DNA of 64,000 nucleotides from Marinobacter sp. BW6. GTDB taxonomy: Bacteria; Pseudomonadota; Gammaproteobacteria; Pseudomonadales; Oleiphilaceae. Shown here in pieces: positions 50,472 to 59,503 of the stretch (within the stretch, counting starts at the first letter, position 1; each line of letters starts with the position of its first letter). The stretch covers positions 186,001 to 250,000 of the forward strand of contig NZ_VIRN01000035.1 in assembly GCF_008107725.1 (NCBI RefSeq), written 5' to 3'. The notes below the pieces were generated by a model that made no database searches, was not told the origin of the DNA, and was given only the letters and a program-made list of their open reading frames with translations. Position numbers and translations under genes: made by a program.

Positions 50472-51033
50472 ATTTGATGTGATCCTCCCGGCCCACAGCG
50501 CCGCGATCTACCGGGAATTCCAGGCCGGCCGGGTAATCGTGCGTGACGTCTGGGACAGCAACCGTTCCGAGCTGCGTGCCAATCCGCTCTACAATCTCCT
50601 GTACAACCATCTGTCCCACTTCCGGACCTTCTACGAACACCTGGGCAGCGAGCTGGTGTTTAACGAAACCGGCGCGTTTTTCTTTCTCAAGGAAAGCAGC
50701 GACGACGAGAATGAAGAGCACGATGAGAACGCCTTCCGGGTGCAGGTGATATTGCTGCTGATCGGGCGGTATTTCGCGCGCAGCGGTCGGGATCTGGAGT
50801 ACCTTGGCCGTCCGGATGCCGGGCTGAACGAGCAAGATCTATCCGCATTGGAGGACGATGAGGAATACCAGGAGATTCTTAGGGCGGCTCGCTTTGAAAA
50901 AGGCGTTCCAGAAGCTCTCGACTATCTGGATAAGCGAAATCTGATGTTTCGTGCGGGAGCCGGTCGATGCTTCCTGAGTTCTGCAGGGCTTTATTTTTTG
51001 CAGGAGCTGGTTCGGGAGTATGAGCAGGGTTAG
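50464..51033 (+). CDS. mksE: Condensin subunit MksE
   Basis: Start ATG 50464, overlapping the mksF stop by eight bases, gives 189 residues. The sequence (NPLYNLLYNHLSHFRTFYEHLGSELVFNETGAFFFL, then RVQVILLLIGRYFARSG) matches the tandem winged-helix layout of MksE/MukE and binds the kleisin. No fourth gene of the TOPRIM nuclease type (MksG/JetD) follows: next is a convergent gene. So the complex is a housekeeping-type MksBFE condensin, not the four-gene plasmid-defence version, as far as this window shows. Confidence 0.75.
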   Translation: MSEFDVILPAHSAAIYREFQAGRVIVRDVWDSNRSELRANPLYNLLYNHLSHFRTFYEHLGSELVFNETGAFFFLKESSDDENEEHDENAFRVQVILLLIGRYFARSGRDLEYLGRPDAGLNEQDLSALEDDEEYQEILRAARFEKGVPEALDYLDKRNLMFRAGAGRCFLSSAGLYFLQELVREYEQG

Positions 51034-51050
51034 GGAGGATTTAGAGGTTT

Positions 51051-51073
51051 CCGGGCTGCCAAAGACAGCCCGG
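51051..51073. terminator. Hairpin between the convergent mksE and ATP-grasp genes
   Basis: Arms CCGGGCTG (51051-51058) and CAGCCCGG (51066-51073) pair perfectly around a 7-base loop. It lies 17 bases after mksE and 10 bases before the end of the opposing gene, so it may end transcripts from both sides. T runs are short. Confidence 0.6.
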
Positions 51074-51083
51074 ATGCTGCGAT

Positions 51084-52391
51084 TTACACGTAGAAGTCCA
51101 GATCTTCCTGAGCCTTCAGCAGATCCCGCATCTTGATTGGGTCATCCCCGAAGAAGAACACCAGTCCCCAGTGTGTACCGAAGGCCGACCTGTCAGGAAC
51201 GGTTTCCTCTGTTGGCTCCAGTAGTTCGTGTGATTCGAAGTAGGGGTGTTCAGTGCATTCGGGAGGCATTTCCAGCTTGCTGACCACGCGACGGCGTGGG
51301 TAAACCCCGAAACAGCCGGCATAGCCTTTGGCGTCAACCACTTCACGCGGGAAGAACGCATCCACTTCTTCTGGGGTGCTCTTTGGATCGAACACCAGCA
51401 TTGAAGCTTGATAGGCATTGAAGCCGTAAGCGCGTTCAATCAATTCGAAAGCTTTGAACCCTGGTGGGCGGTAGGCCACTTCACCAAAGTACATCTCGCC
51501 ATCGGCGGTAACAAAGTACTCGGGATGGATCAGGCCAAACTTGATGTCGAACGTTTTTATGAGCAATTCGATCTGCTTGGTAATAGCGTTCCGCCAGCTC
51601 TCGAGTTCCTTGGTTGCCGGCACAAACACCGAATAGCCCAGGGTTACATACTCAGAGATATTGAGGAACTTGATTTTCCCATTATGAATCCAGGCTTCAA
51701 CGGCAAATTCCCAGCCGCTGAGGTGGCTTTCCATCAGTAGCGGGTATTCCTCATCCGGGATCTGGTCGATTTCTTCGAGTGTTCGGATCATCCGGTGGCC
51801 GAGACAGCCGGCTTTGTCGAAGGCCTTGACGTGAATCGGGTCATCCGGGTCGCCATCCAGTTTAAGCAGCGTCTGGTTGACGCGCTTCATGAAGCGGACG
51901 ATGTCTTCTTTCTCGTGAGCTTCTTCGAAGATACCCACCCGTATACCGCCGAGCTGGGCACGCCGCTTCATCAGGGCTTTGTCCCGGAACAGGATAGACT
52001 GGCCGTACATACGGGGATTATCGAGTAACACAGAGTTAATGGCGCCGGACCATTCAACGGTTTCTTCGAACAATGGGACGGCGACGTCAACGCCTTCGTC
52101 TTTCAGTCTGTGGGCGATTTCCATTGATCGATCATTAAGGCGAACAAAGTCCCAGGGAATAAAAGGAATGTTGTTTGCGGTGCAAAAATCCGCGGCCCAA
52201 TCTGGCGCGACTACGATGTAGCGGCGGTCGAATTTCTGGGCGGCCTTAATCGCATTGATGCTCCAGCCGAGTAGCGCGATATAGCCTTTGTTCGGATCTT
52301 TGGGTGTCTCAGTTCCAAGAACTGAGTCCAAGGTGGCGTCGCGCCACGCCAACACGTCTTGAGACATCTTGGAATCGGGCGTAATTGACAT
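51084..52391 (-). CDS. ATP-grasp ligase-like enzyme
   Basis: A 435-residue protein. N-terminal substrate-binding part YIALLGWSINAIKAAQKFDRRYIVVAP, and an ATP-grasp core with LKLDGDPDDPIHVKAFDKAGC (lid/Lys region), LLMESHLSGWEFAVEAWI and the metal-binding GLIHPEYFVTADGEMYFGEVAYRPPG. The pattern E...EV-R-PPG fits the carboxylate-amine ligase subfamily. It would join a carboxylic acid to an amine or thiol through an acyl phosphate. It is transcribed divergently from an M17 aminopeptidase, with 187 bases between, suggesting a linked pathway such as dipeptide or amino-acid conjugate turnover. Confidence 0.72.
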   Translation of the reverse strand: MSITPDSKMSQDVLAWRDATLDSVLGTETPKDPNKGYIALLGWSINAIKAAQKFDRRYIVVAPDWAADFCTANNIPFIPWDFVRLNDRSMEIAHRLKDEGVDVAVPLFEETVEWSGAINSVLLDNPRMYGQSILFRDKALMKRRAQLGGIRVGIFEEAHEKEDIVRFMKRVNQTLLKLDGDPDDPIHVKAFDKAGCLGHRMIRTLEEIDQIPDEEYPLLMESHLSGWEFAVEAWIHNGKIKFLNISEYVTLGYSVFVPATKELESWRNAITKQIELLIKTFDIKFGLIHPEYFVTADGEMYFGEVAYRPPGFKAFELIERAYGFNAYQASMLVFDPKSTPEEVDAFFPREVVDAKGYAGCFGVYPRRRVVSKLEMPPECTEHPYFESHELLEPTEETVPDRSAFGTHWGLVFFFGDDPIKMRDLLKAQEDLDFYV

Positions 52392-52578
52392 TGAATATAC
52401 TCCTGGTGAGCTGAGAAAGAGGGCAATATGTTGCCTGGGAAGCTAGAGTTAGTCGGAGGCAGGAACGGATTCGGTAAATGCCAACCCCATCACTAACTAT
52501 AGTTGCTGTTCCGCCAAGGACAAATCAAAGACCCACCAGATTCAAAGAAATCCGGGAACAACGGTACCGAGGATATCT

Positions 52579-54066
52579 ATGAGACCGACATTTTCAGGCT
52601 TACATCCATTGAATGTTCAGAAATACGACAATACACCCACCTCCTGGGATTTTGGGTCTGACGTTGGCGTTGTCCTTCTGCTACCAAAAGGGGAGAAAAA
52701 CGCAATCGATAAGAGCCCCTGGGCCGCGACCGTAAAAAGTGCTCTGGCAAGGTACCCGGAGAATGAGAACCCGGTGTTCCTGTCTTCATCCGAGGCCGGG
52801 CGAGTCGCCGCTGTGTTCGTGCCTGAAAAGATGCAGCCTTTCAAAGCTCTGACTCTCGCCCGAAAAGCGATAGGGCCCCTGATCTCAGAGCGGTTTGTTG
52901 GAATCAACGTTATTTCTCTTATTGGGGACTGCGAGTCTGGAAGCAGGATGGCGGAAGCGATTCTGGCTGCTGCCTATGCTGACCTTTTCCAGTTACCAAG
53001 GGTGTCTGGTAAGTCTGTGGAGCCGAAAAAACTGGACTCGATCAGCTTCTTCGGACCTTTTGAAAGCGCTGATTTCGGGTATGTCGAAGCGACGGCCGAG
53101 GGAAATAATCTGGCCAGGTGGCTAACTCATCTTCCAGGCAATTATCTGACCCCGGGTATTTATCGGGATTTTGCGGAGAACCTGGCGAAAGAGGAAGGCT
53201 GGCGAGCGACGTTTTTTGATCGGGATAAGCTTGAGGAATTGGGTGCCGGGGCTTTTCTTTCTGTGGTTGAGGCAAGTCCGGTCAGGGATGCCGGGATATT
53301 GCATCTTCAATATCGACCCGCTGGAGCTAAAGGTAAACCGTTCGCGCTGGTCGGAAAGGGCATCTGTTTCGATACCGGTGGCAGCAATCTCAAAGTTGGC
53401 GGTGGCATGCTGGGCATGCACGGCGATATGCAGGGGAGTGCTGTTGCGCTTGGCGCCTTCCTGGCCATGACGCGCTTGGGCTTTGATCAGCCGGTGGATT
53501 GCTGGCTGGCTCTTGCGGAAAACCATATCGGATCCAGGGCGGTGAAATGCAATGATGTGATTACAGCGTTGGATGGCACGACCATTGAACTGATCAATAC
53601 CGATGCAGAAGGGCGGATGGTTTTGTCGGATACGTTAGCGCTGGCTTCCCGCGAAAAGCCCCGTGTGATTATTGACTACGCGACGCTGACAGGTGCCGTT
53701 GTTGCGGCGTTGGGGCAGCGCATGGCCGGGGCAATCACTAACCGCCGTGAGTGGATAGAGCCAATCATCCAGGCAGGCGAACGGTGCGGTGAGCGAGTCT
53801 GGCCTTTTCCATACGAAGAGGATTATGACGAGGACCTCGAATCCAAGGTTGCAGACACCCTGCAATGCAGGACCACGGGCGCAGGAGACCACATATACGC
53901 GGCGCGCCTGTTGGGGCGGTTTGTCGATAAGGATATCGGCTGGGTCCATGTAGATATGGCGTCTTCTGGCACCCACACCGGCGGGCTGGGCCATATACCG
54001 ACGGATCTGCAGGGTTTTGGCGTGCGTTTCGGTGTGGAGTGGCTCAGAAAGGTCGCGGACGAGTAA
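52579..54066 (+). CDS. Leucyl aminopeptidase family (M17) protein
   Basis: A 495-residue protein. The catalytic C-terminal half shows FALVGKGICFDTGGSNLKVGGGMLGMHGDMQGSAVALGA and the M17 signature NTDAEGRMVLSDTLALA, with the metal ligands K, D, D and E in place. ATYTLTGAVVAALGQRMAGAI follows in slightly altered form. The N-terminal 170 residues are divergent. It cleaves N-terminal residues or dipeptides using two divalent metals. Adjacent to and divergent from the ATP-grasp gene. Confidence 0.85.
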   Translation: MRPTFSGLHPLNVQKYDNTPTSWDFGSDVGVVLLLPKGEKNAIDKSPWAATVKSALARYPENENPVFLSSSEAGRVAAVFVPEKMQPFKALTLARKAIGPLISERFVGINVISLIGDCESGSRMAEAILAAAYADLFQLPRVSGKSVEPKKLDSISFFGPFESADFGYVEATAEGNNLARWLTHLPGNYLTPGIYRDFAENLAKEEGWRATFFDRDKLEELGAGAFLSVVEASPVRDAGILHLQYRPAGAKGKPFALVGKGICFDTGGSNLKVGGGMLGMHGDMQGSAVALGAFLAMTRLGFDQPVDCWLALAENHIGSRAVKCNDVITALDGTTIELINTDAEGRMVLSDTLALASREKPRVIIDYATLTGAVVAALGQRMAGAITNRREWIEPIIQAGERCGERVWPFPYEEDYDEDLESKVADTLQCRTTGAGDHIYAARLLGRFVDKDIGWVHVDMASSGTHTGGLGHIPTDLQGFGVRFGVEWLRKVADE

Positions 54067-54081
54067 TCTCCGCCAACCATT

Positions 54082-55554
54082 CTACAGCTGGGTTTCGTCC
54101 CGGTTTTCTGTCTCCAGCGCGGCTTCCAGCTGCCTTATGCAGCGATCAAAGGCCCGACTGATCCGCGTCTGATCCTCGATCATGGCCAGTCGTGGCCAGG
54201 TCGCCTGTTCCCCGAGGTTTATATACATCTCCAGGTCCTCGGGGCTCGGGTTAGACAGCACCTTTCGGTACAGGGAGGCTTTCGGCGGAAAATGGATATT
54301 GATGTCGCCCAGATATTGCTGGCTGGTCATGGCGTGGGCTTGCTCAATCAATGGCCGGATGATGCCGGGGTGCGGGCTCTGGCGGGTCAGCTTCAGGGCT
54401 GTGGCGATCTGACCATGGGCCAGTGAAAACGCTGCCCGCTTGGCCCAGGCGGTCACGCCGCTCCGGTCATGGTCACTGATAAACGGCACCACATGGGGAT
54501 TGGCCTGGCTCACAATGGTCTTGTTCACGTTGTGCAGACGGGCCATTCTCATCAATGGCAGGTCGCCATGCACGCTGCCATCAATCCAGCTCTCGGTGGG
54601 CATGTAGGGCACGCTGCTCTCGCTATTTCTGCCCGACTCCCGGGCCTGAAGGGTCACTGGGGGAAAGATGCCTGGAACCGCACAGGAGGCCATCACCGCT
54701 GAATCCACCAGAACTGCCGGGGAGGAGAGCCAGTTCAGCAGCCTTGGCTTTTGCTGGGTGCGGGTAGGGGAGACGGAGATATTCAGTGTACGGCCACTAT
54801 GCTCATACGCTTCTTTGAAACTGACGCTGCCCAGATTGTGCTGGAGATGCTCCTGAAGTTGGCGCGGATCCATGGCATGGCCGGCCCTCAGGCCTTCCGC
54901 GACGCCGAGCCAGCGGAAGGCATTCAGGTGAATGCGTTCCGGATGGTTAAAGAAGTCTGCCAGTTCCTTTTCGTCTCGTGTGCAGATGGCACCCGCCACG
55001 ATGGCACCCATGCTGGAGCCGGCCATGACATCCGGCAGAAGATCCTGGCGCCAGAGCGCCCGGGTAACACCAATGTGGTAAATGCCGAAGGCCGCGCCAC
55101 CGCTGAGCATCAGAGCTGGCCGGCCATAGACCCGCTCGGCGTCCCGAAACATTTTCAGTTTACGGGCGGTTGTGACCTCTGGAATGGGGTGGTCGCAGAT
55201 GAATGTCATGGACGTCTCTACCGCATCCAGGAATTCACCCACCAACCGGTTGGTTCCGCTACGAGCGACCGTATAGAGATCGGGGTTGGATAGTTCCCCG
55301 AGGTGACGGTAGAGGCTCTCCTGGAGGATCCGAATCAATCGCCGTGTGTCGCCAGTCTGCTGGCAATGGTCCATGAGGTCCATGTGCTTGCGCATCAGGC
55401 TTTCATGCAGCATTCCGGTTTCTTCCTGCTCGCGCCAGGCAAGCAATCCGTCCAGGTCATCCAGAGCTGTGGCGGCCTTGCACCATTGTTCGTAGTTGCC
55501 GGCTTGTTCCAGTTGCTGCGTTAACTGTCTGCGAGTCTTCGAGGCGTTTTTCAT
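54082..55554 (-). CDS. Patatin-like phospholipase (with DUF3336-type N-terminus)
   Basis: A 490-residue protein. The nucleophile elbow is VMAGSSMGAIVAG (GXSXG), with the oxyanion-hole segment LSGGAAFGIYHIGVTRAL before it and the catalytic Asp in ESWIDGSVHGDLP. Residues about 1-130 form the helical DUF3336-like region found in patatin/TGL-type lipases. The family hydrolyses membrane phospholipids or storage lipids. It is the only gene of a leftward unit, facing the aminopeptidase gene, whose end is 15 bases away. Confidence 0.85.
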   Translation of the reverse strand: MKNASKTRRQLTQQLEQAGNYEQWCKAATALDDLDGLLAWREQEETGMLHESLMRKHMDLMDHCQQTGDTRRLIRILQESLYRHLGELSNPDLYTVARSGTNRLVGEFLDAVETSMTFICDHPIPEVTTARKLKMFRDAERVYGRPALMLSGGAAFGIYHIGVTRALWRQDLLPDVMAGSSMGAIVAGAICTRDEKELADFFNHPERIHLNAFRWLGVAEGLRAGHAMDPRQLQEHLQHNLGSVSFKEAYEHSGRTLNISVSPTRTQQKPRLLNWLSSPAVLVDSAVMASCAVPGIFPPVTLQARESGRNSESSVPYMPTESWIDGSVHGDLPLMRMARLHNVNKTIVSQANPHVVPFISDHDRSGVTAWAKRAAFSLAHGQIATALKLTRQSPHPGIIRPLIEQAHAMTSQQYLGDINIHFPPKASLYRKVLSNPSPEDLEMYINLGEQATWPRLAMIEDQTRISRAFDRCIRQLEAALETENRDETQL

Positions 55555-55581
55555 GGCTTTTAGCTTAACTCATCATGGCGG

Positions 55582-55611
55582 GCAAAAAGAAACCCCCGCC
55601 GGAGCAGGGGT
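55582..55611 (-). terminator. Probable terminator of the repeated lipoprotein gene
   Basis: On the minus strand a hairpin ACCCC...GGGGGT (arms 55611-55607 and about 55596-55592, with further inner pairing) is followed by TTTCTTTTTG. It lies 35 bases beyond the stop of the gene at 55646, in the right orientation for a rho-independent terminator. Confidence 0.6.
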
Positions 55612-55645
55612 CGCTTTCTGAACCAGGTGTCAGCCCGGTGGGATG

Positions 55646-57760
55646 TCAGGTCGCCACGGGATCCTGGATAACCGTATGGATAAACTGAATCACGCTACGA
55701 GTATCCTCCGCCTGTTTGACGAAAGCTTCAATATTGCTGCCGGTGTAGCTATCGCTGCCAAGAACGCGAATCCAGAGGTCGTCTGTTTTGTCTGTGTAGG
55801 CGCAGCTTAGGTTATCTGGCTGGCGTTCCACATAACTTACGTCCACTCCGGAGTAAATAGATTCGGTTGAATGGTTAAAGTTACTGTAGTCAATGTAGCC
55901 ACTGACTGGCAGATGCTTGGCTCCGCATTCTGCGGCATTGCCCTGGCATGCAGCAGTGCCGTGTTTGAGAAACAGCAGGCCTTCATCGGCCAGTACCTGG
56001 TCTGGCAATTCAATGGCGATCTGCTTGGTAACCCAGACCCCTTCTTCCATGACTTCAATAGTGCCTTCCAGCTTGCCCCAACGCATCAGCGCCCAGTACA
56101 ACGCCAGTCCGGCCAGGGGGGAGTCCACGGTCTGGTAGTAGCTGAGATTACCGGTTCCGTCGTCAACACCGTAGGCAAGTCGTCCAGACAGATCCAGCTT
56201 CAGGCCAACGGAGGCATTGATGGAGTTCATCACGTCGTTGAGGGTGCGATCCAGGACGCGAGGATTGCTGAGGGCAACCCGTGCCACGTTAAGGCGCCCC
56301 AGTTCCAGCTCAATGACATCCTCCTCGAAGCCGGCCACTATGATGCATTCACCGGTTTCGTCCAGTTCCATGGGAACAAAACCGCCGTTAACCGAGATCG
56401 GCTGCGGGCAACCGTTTGCGTCAAGGACGGGTACGCCATTTTCATCCCGCTCGAGCTCCCAGAGATCGCCGAATACCTCGCCTTTGTAGGTGAACTCAAC
56501 GCCCTCGTTCAGCCCGAGTACTGTGTTCAGGAACACCAGCCCATCAATGGTCAGTGGAACGCTCTTGTTGGAGGCGCCGCCGAGGAATGCCGCCGCAGCA
56601 TGCATTAAATCAAAGCTGTTGGGAGGGAGGGTTTCCAGCGGGGTTTCCGGCATATCCTGAATGACATCATGGGTAAAGACGATAGTCCGTCTCGCATCGT
56701 CGGCATGGGTTGTGAAGCCGGCAATGTTTTCGCCGTAGTAGTCTTCCATGTCGAAGATACGGCTCCAGGCATTCGCAACCTGATCTTCATACAGGCAGGT
56801 CGAGCCCGAGTCGATGTACTGAACATAGGAGACAAATTGGGTTACATAATCGGTCATCCGGTTATGCGTCATGTTTGAAAGATCTGCATAACCTTCATGC
56901 AGACTCACACCACCGGTACGGCCAGGCGTTCCGTCGCGCAGGTAGGAAAGGTCGCCCAGTTCCAGATCATCGCGGATTTCCTTCCATTCAGGCGGAACCA
57001 CCTGCCCGCCTTCGCGGCTCTCGGGTCCGTAACCAGCGATGCGTCCTTCTTGAAGGAGCGCATAGTAAAGAGCGAGGTTTTCACGGGGTGAGTCTATGGT
57101 CTTCTCAACCAGCTCACCATCAACTTCCGTTACCAGCACCAGTCTGCCTGCGGGGTCGGTTTTGATGGCAGTAGAGGCATTGATGTTGTCGACCGCCTCG
57201 GCCAGTGCCCGGGCAAAGACGGCTGGATTCTGGGTGACGGTCCTGATCATGTTCAGACGCCCAATTTCCAGCTCGATGGTATAGGTCTCATAGCCTTCTA
57301 CCACCGTGCAGGCAAAGTCCAGTTCGGTGTCGTCGAATTCTTCAACAACCATCGGGACGGTATCGTGCTCGCTGCCGTCCGGCCAGGTTATGGTTTCGGA
57401 TGAAATCGGCTGTATGCAACCATTTCCGTCCAGTACCGGAACACCGTACTCATCACGCACCACCATCCAGAGGTCGCCATACAGGTTTTTCGGATCTGTG
57501 GGAACGTCGTTGAGTCCCAATGCGGAGTTCACAAAGACGACGGAATCAATGGTCAAAGGTATTTCTTTGCCAGTCGCCGCTCCCAGGAACGAAGCGGCAC
57601 TGTCGAGCACTTTTTCTGAGATTGCAGGCTGCTCGGTTGAGGGCGTTGTATTCGAGCTACTCGAAGAGCTCGAGCCATCCAGAAAACAGCCGCTCACAAA
57701 AGTCATTGAAGCAATTAAAGGCAGATTTATCAGATGCTTAATTGTTTTTTTACGGGGCAT
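55646..57760 (-). CDS. Lipoprotein with two homologous halves, unknown function
   Basis: ATG 57760 (MPRKKTIKHL), seven bases behind GAGGAG, gives 704 residues; earlier in-frame starts at 57766 and beyond are less likely. Signal peptide with lipobox FVSGC (Cys25) followed by a Ser-rich linker. The chain contains two copies of one domain: SFLGAATGKEIPLTIDSVVFVNSALGLND...LYGDLW...DEYGVPVLDGNGCIQPIS...IELEIGRLNMIRT and FLGGASNKSVPLTIDGLVFLNTVLGLNE...VFGDLWELERDENGVPVLDANGCPQPIS...IELELGRLNVARV. The repeats are about 330 residues each. No known fold recognised. It would be an outer-membrane or surface protein. Confidence 0.6.
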   Translation of the reverse strand: MPRKKTIKHLINLPLIASMTFVSGCFLDGSSSSSSSNTTPSTEQPAISEKVLDSAASFLGAATGKEIPLTIDSVVFVNSALGLNDVPTDPKNLYGDLWMVVRDEYGVPVLDGNGCIQPISSETITWPDGSEHDTVPMVVEEFDDTELDFACTVVEGYETYTIELEIGRLNMIRTVTQNPAVFARALAEAVDNINASTAIKTDPAGRLVLVTEVDGELVEKTIDSPRENLALYYALLQEGRIAGYGPESREGGQVVPPEWKEIRDDLELGDLSYLRDGTPGRTGGVSLHEGYADLSNMTHNRMTDYVTQFVSYVQYIDSGSTCLYEDQVANAWSRIFDMEDYYGENIAGFTTHADDARRTIVFTHDVIQDMPETPLETLPPNSFDLMHAAAAFLGGASNKSVPLTIDGLVFLNTVLGLNEGVEFTYKGEVFGDLWELERDENGVPVLDANGCPQPISVNGGFVPMELDETGECIIVAGFEEDVIELELGRLNVARVALSNPRVLDRTLNDVMNSINASVGLKLDLSGRLAYGVDDGTGNLSYYQTVDSPLAGLALYWALMRWGKLEGTIEVMEEGVWVTKQIAIELPDQVLADEGLLFLKHGTAACQGNAAECGAKHLPVSGYIDYSNFNHSTESIYSGVDVSYVERQPDNLSCAYTDKTDDLWIRVLGSDSYTGSNIEAFVKQAEDTRSVIQFIHTVIQDPVAT

Positions 57761-58030
57761 GGTCATACTCCTCAAGGCGCGTGCCGGAAACCTCAACAAA
57801 CTATTCGGACAGAGCATGATTGCCGGATAACAGCTTGACGGTGCGTTCATAGCGCTGCGTCTATCTCAGACGATCTGGTTCTGTACTTATAAGCATAATG
57901 CTGATGGATGCTGGATTGTCTGACGGTGGTCAATTTTTGTCACATCTGTGACACCAATGCTTTGGTTCCATGCCTTCCGGTTATTTGCTATGTTTACACC
58001 CGTGGATTGGCGTTTATTACCAATCAGACA
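57761..58030. other. Divergent upstream region of the lipoprotein and the riboswitch-controlled gene
   Basis: No gene. It must hold the promoters of the leftward lipoprotein gene and of the rightward riboswitch transcript. I did not find convincing consensus boxes. Confidence 0.4.
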
Positions 58031-58225
58031 TGTCTGCGGGAGAGACTGAATCCCTTGCGATCAGCGCCGAAGGAGCAACTGCCCCGGAAACTCTCAGGCA
58101 AAAGGACCGCTGACATGAATACTTTCCGAAGAGCTGTCGACAATCGCGTCAGTCGGCACACCGAAGGAGCAAACGACCGTTTTCGCTGAAACGGCTCGTG
58201 AATCTCTCAGGTCCCGTGACGGAAG
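58031..58225 (+). promoter_or_regulatory. Tandem glycine riboswitch
   Basis: First aptamer about 58031-58114: GCGGGAGAGACTG near its 5' side, GCCGAAGGAGCAACTGCCCCGG in the middle and ACTCTCAGGCAAAAGGACCGC at the 3' side, the hallmarks of the gcvT motif. Second aptamer about 58124-58222: CACCGAAGGAGCAAACGACCG and AATCTCTCAGGTCCCGTGACGG. The short linker and two complete aptamers are as in classical tandem glycine switches. The start codon of the next gene is 58 bases downstream, so the switch controls that gene. In most known cases glycine turns expression on. Confidence 0.92.
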
Positions 58226-58282
58226 GGGTGCTTTCTGCCATTTCGAGCAGGGAGGAAACCCTGGGCGCTCACGGAGATAGGA

Positions 58283-59503
58283 ATGAAGCGAATCGCAGTA
58301 ATTGGCGGTGGTATCACCGGTATTACCACGGCCTACACCCTCGCCAAGCGCGGGCTTGATGTTACGGTTTATGAGAAACACCGCTATGCGGCGATGGAAA
58401 CCTCTTTCGCCAATGGTGGGCAACTCTCCGCCTCTAATGCCGAAGTCTGGAATAACTGGCAGACAGTCATGAAGGGCATCAAGTGGATGTCCCGCCGGGA
58501 TGCGCCTTTGCTGGTCAATCCCAAGCCTTCCTGGCACAAGCTGAGCTGGTTCGCCGAGTTCATTGCCGCTATTCCCCAATATGAGAAAAACACCACGGAA
58601 ACCGCCCGTCTGGCCATTGCTGCCCGCGATCACCTGTTTGCCTGGGCACAGGAAGAGGGCATCGATTTCGATCTGAAGAAGCAGGGTATTCTGCACATCT
58701 ACCGGGACAAGGCCGGTTTTGATCACGCTGCAAAGGTATCGCGTCTGCTGGCCGCTGGCGGCCTGGAGCGCCGTTCGGTAACCCCGGAGGAAATGAAATC
58801 CATCGAGCCGACCCTGGCTGGTAACTATTACGGCGGATTTTTCACCGAGAGTGACTCCACCGGTGATATTCACAAATTCACCAACGGACTGGCAGATGCC
58901 ATCCAACGGCTTGGCGTTAAAACCTGTTACGGCCACACGGTGACCGAGCTGAGCGCCGATGAGCGCAATGCCTGGGTTACCGCCCACGACGGCACCGAAC
59001 AGTCCCGGGATACTTTCGACGGTGTCGTGATCTGTGCCGGTGTCGGCAGTCGCGGGCTCGCGAAAAAGCTGGGTGACCGGGTGAATATCTATCCGGTTAA
59101 GGGCTATTCCATCACCGTGGAACTGGACGACGAAGCCTCGCAAAATGCGGCACCAACGGTCAGCTTGCTGGATGACGCCACCAAGATCGTTACCAGTCGC
59201 CTGGGTGATGGCCGTTTCCGGGTTGCCGGTACCGCCGAGTTCAGCGGCTACAACCGCGATATCAAGGACGACCGGATCCGCCCGCTAACCCGTTGGGTTG
59301 AGCAGTGCTTCCCCGGTGTCTGTACTCGCAAGGTTGTGCCCTGGGCCGGCTTGCGGCCAATGCTACCGAACATGATGCCAAGGGTCGGGCCGGGACGCCT
59401 GCCGACCGTGTTCTACAACACCGGGCACGGTCACCTGGGTTGGACGCTCTCGGCGATTACCGCTGAGTTGGTCGCGGAGAGTGTTACCGGGGATAGCCGG
59501 TAA
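58283..59503 (+). CDS. dadA: DadA-type FAD-dependent D-amino-acid/glycine dehydrogenase
   Basis: A 406-residue flavoenzyme. The N-terminus MKRIAVIGGGITGITTAYTLAKRGLDVTVYEKHRYAAMETSFANGGQLSASNAEVWNN is the FAD-binding fold and the early active-site region of DadA. Later PVKGYSITVELD, and PWAGLRPMLPNMMPRVG with NTGHGHLGWTLS, are typical of the D-amino-acid dehydrogenase small subunit. As it lies behind a glycine riboswitch, glycine or a compound turned into glycine is the likely substrate context. Glycine oxidation to glyoxylate or removal of D-amino acids are both possible. It ends 20 bases inside the convergent kinase gene. Confidence 0.8.
   Translation: MKRIAVIGGGITGITTAYTLAKRGLDVTVYEKHRYAAMETSFANGGQLSASNAEVWNNWQTVMKGIKWMSRRDAPLLVNPKPSWHKLSWFAEFIAAIPQYEKNTTETARLAIAARDHLFAWAQEEGIDFDLKKQGILHIYRDKAGFDHAAKVSRLLAAGGLERRSVTPEEMKSIEPTLAGNYYGGFFTESDSTGDIHKFTNGLADAIQRLGVKTCYGHTVTELSADERNAWVTAHDGTEQSRDTFDGVVICAGVGSRGLAKKLGDRVNIYPVKGYSITVELDDEASQNAAPTVSLLDDATKIVTSRLGDGRFRVAGTAEFSGYNRDIKDDRIRPLTRWVEQCFPGVCTRKVVPWAGLRPMLPNMMPRVGPGRLPTVFYNTGHGHLGWTLSAITAELVAESVTGDSR

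Noticed and set aside
51051..51073. Considered a regulatory operator of the condensin operon
   Set aside because: Its place between two converging gene ends fits a terminator better than an operator.
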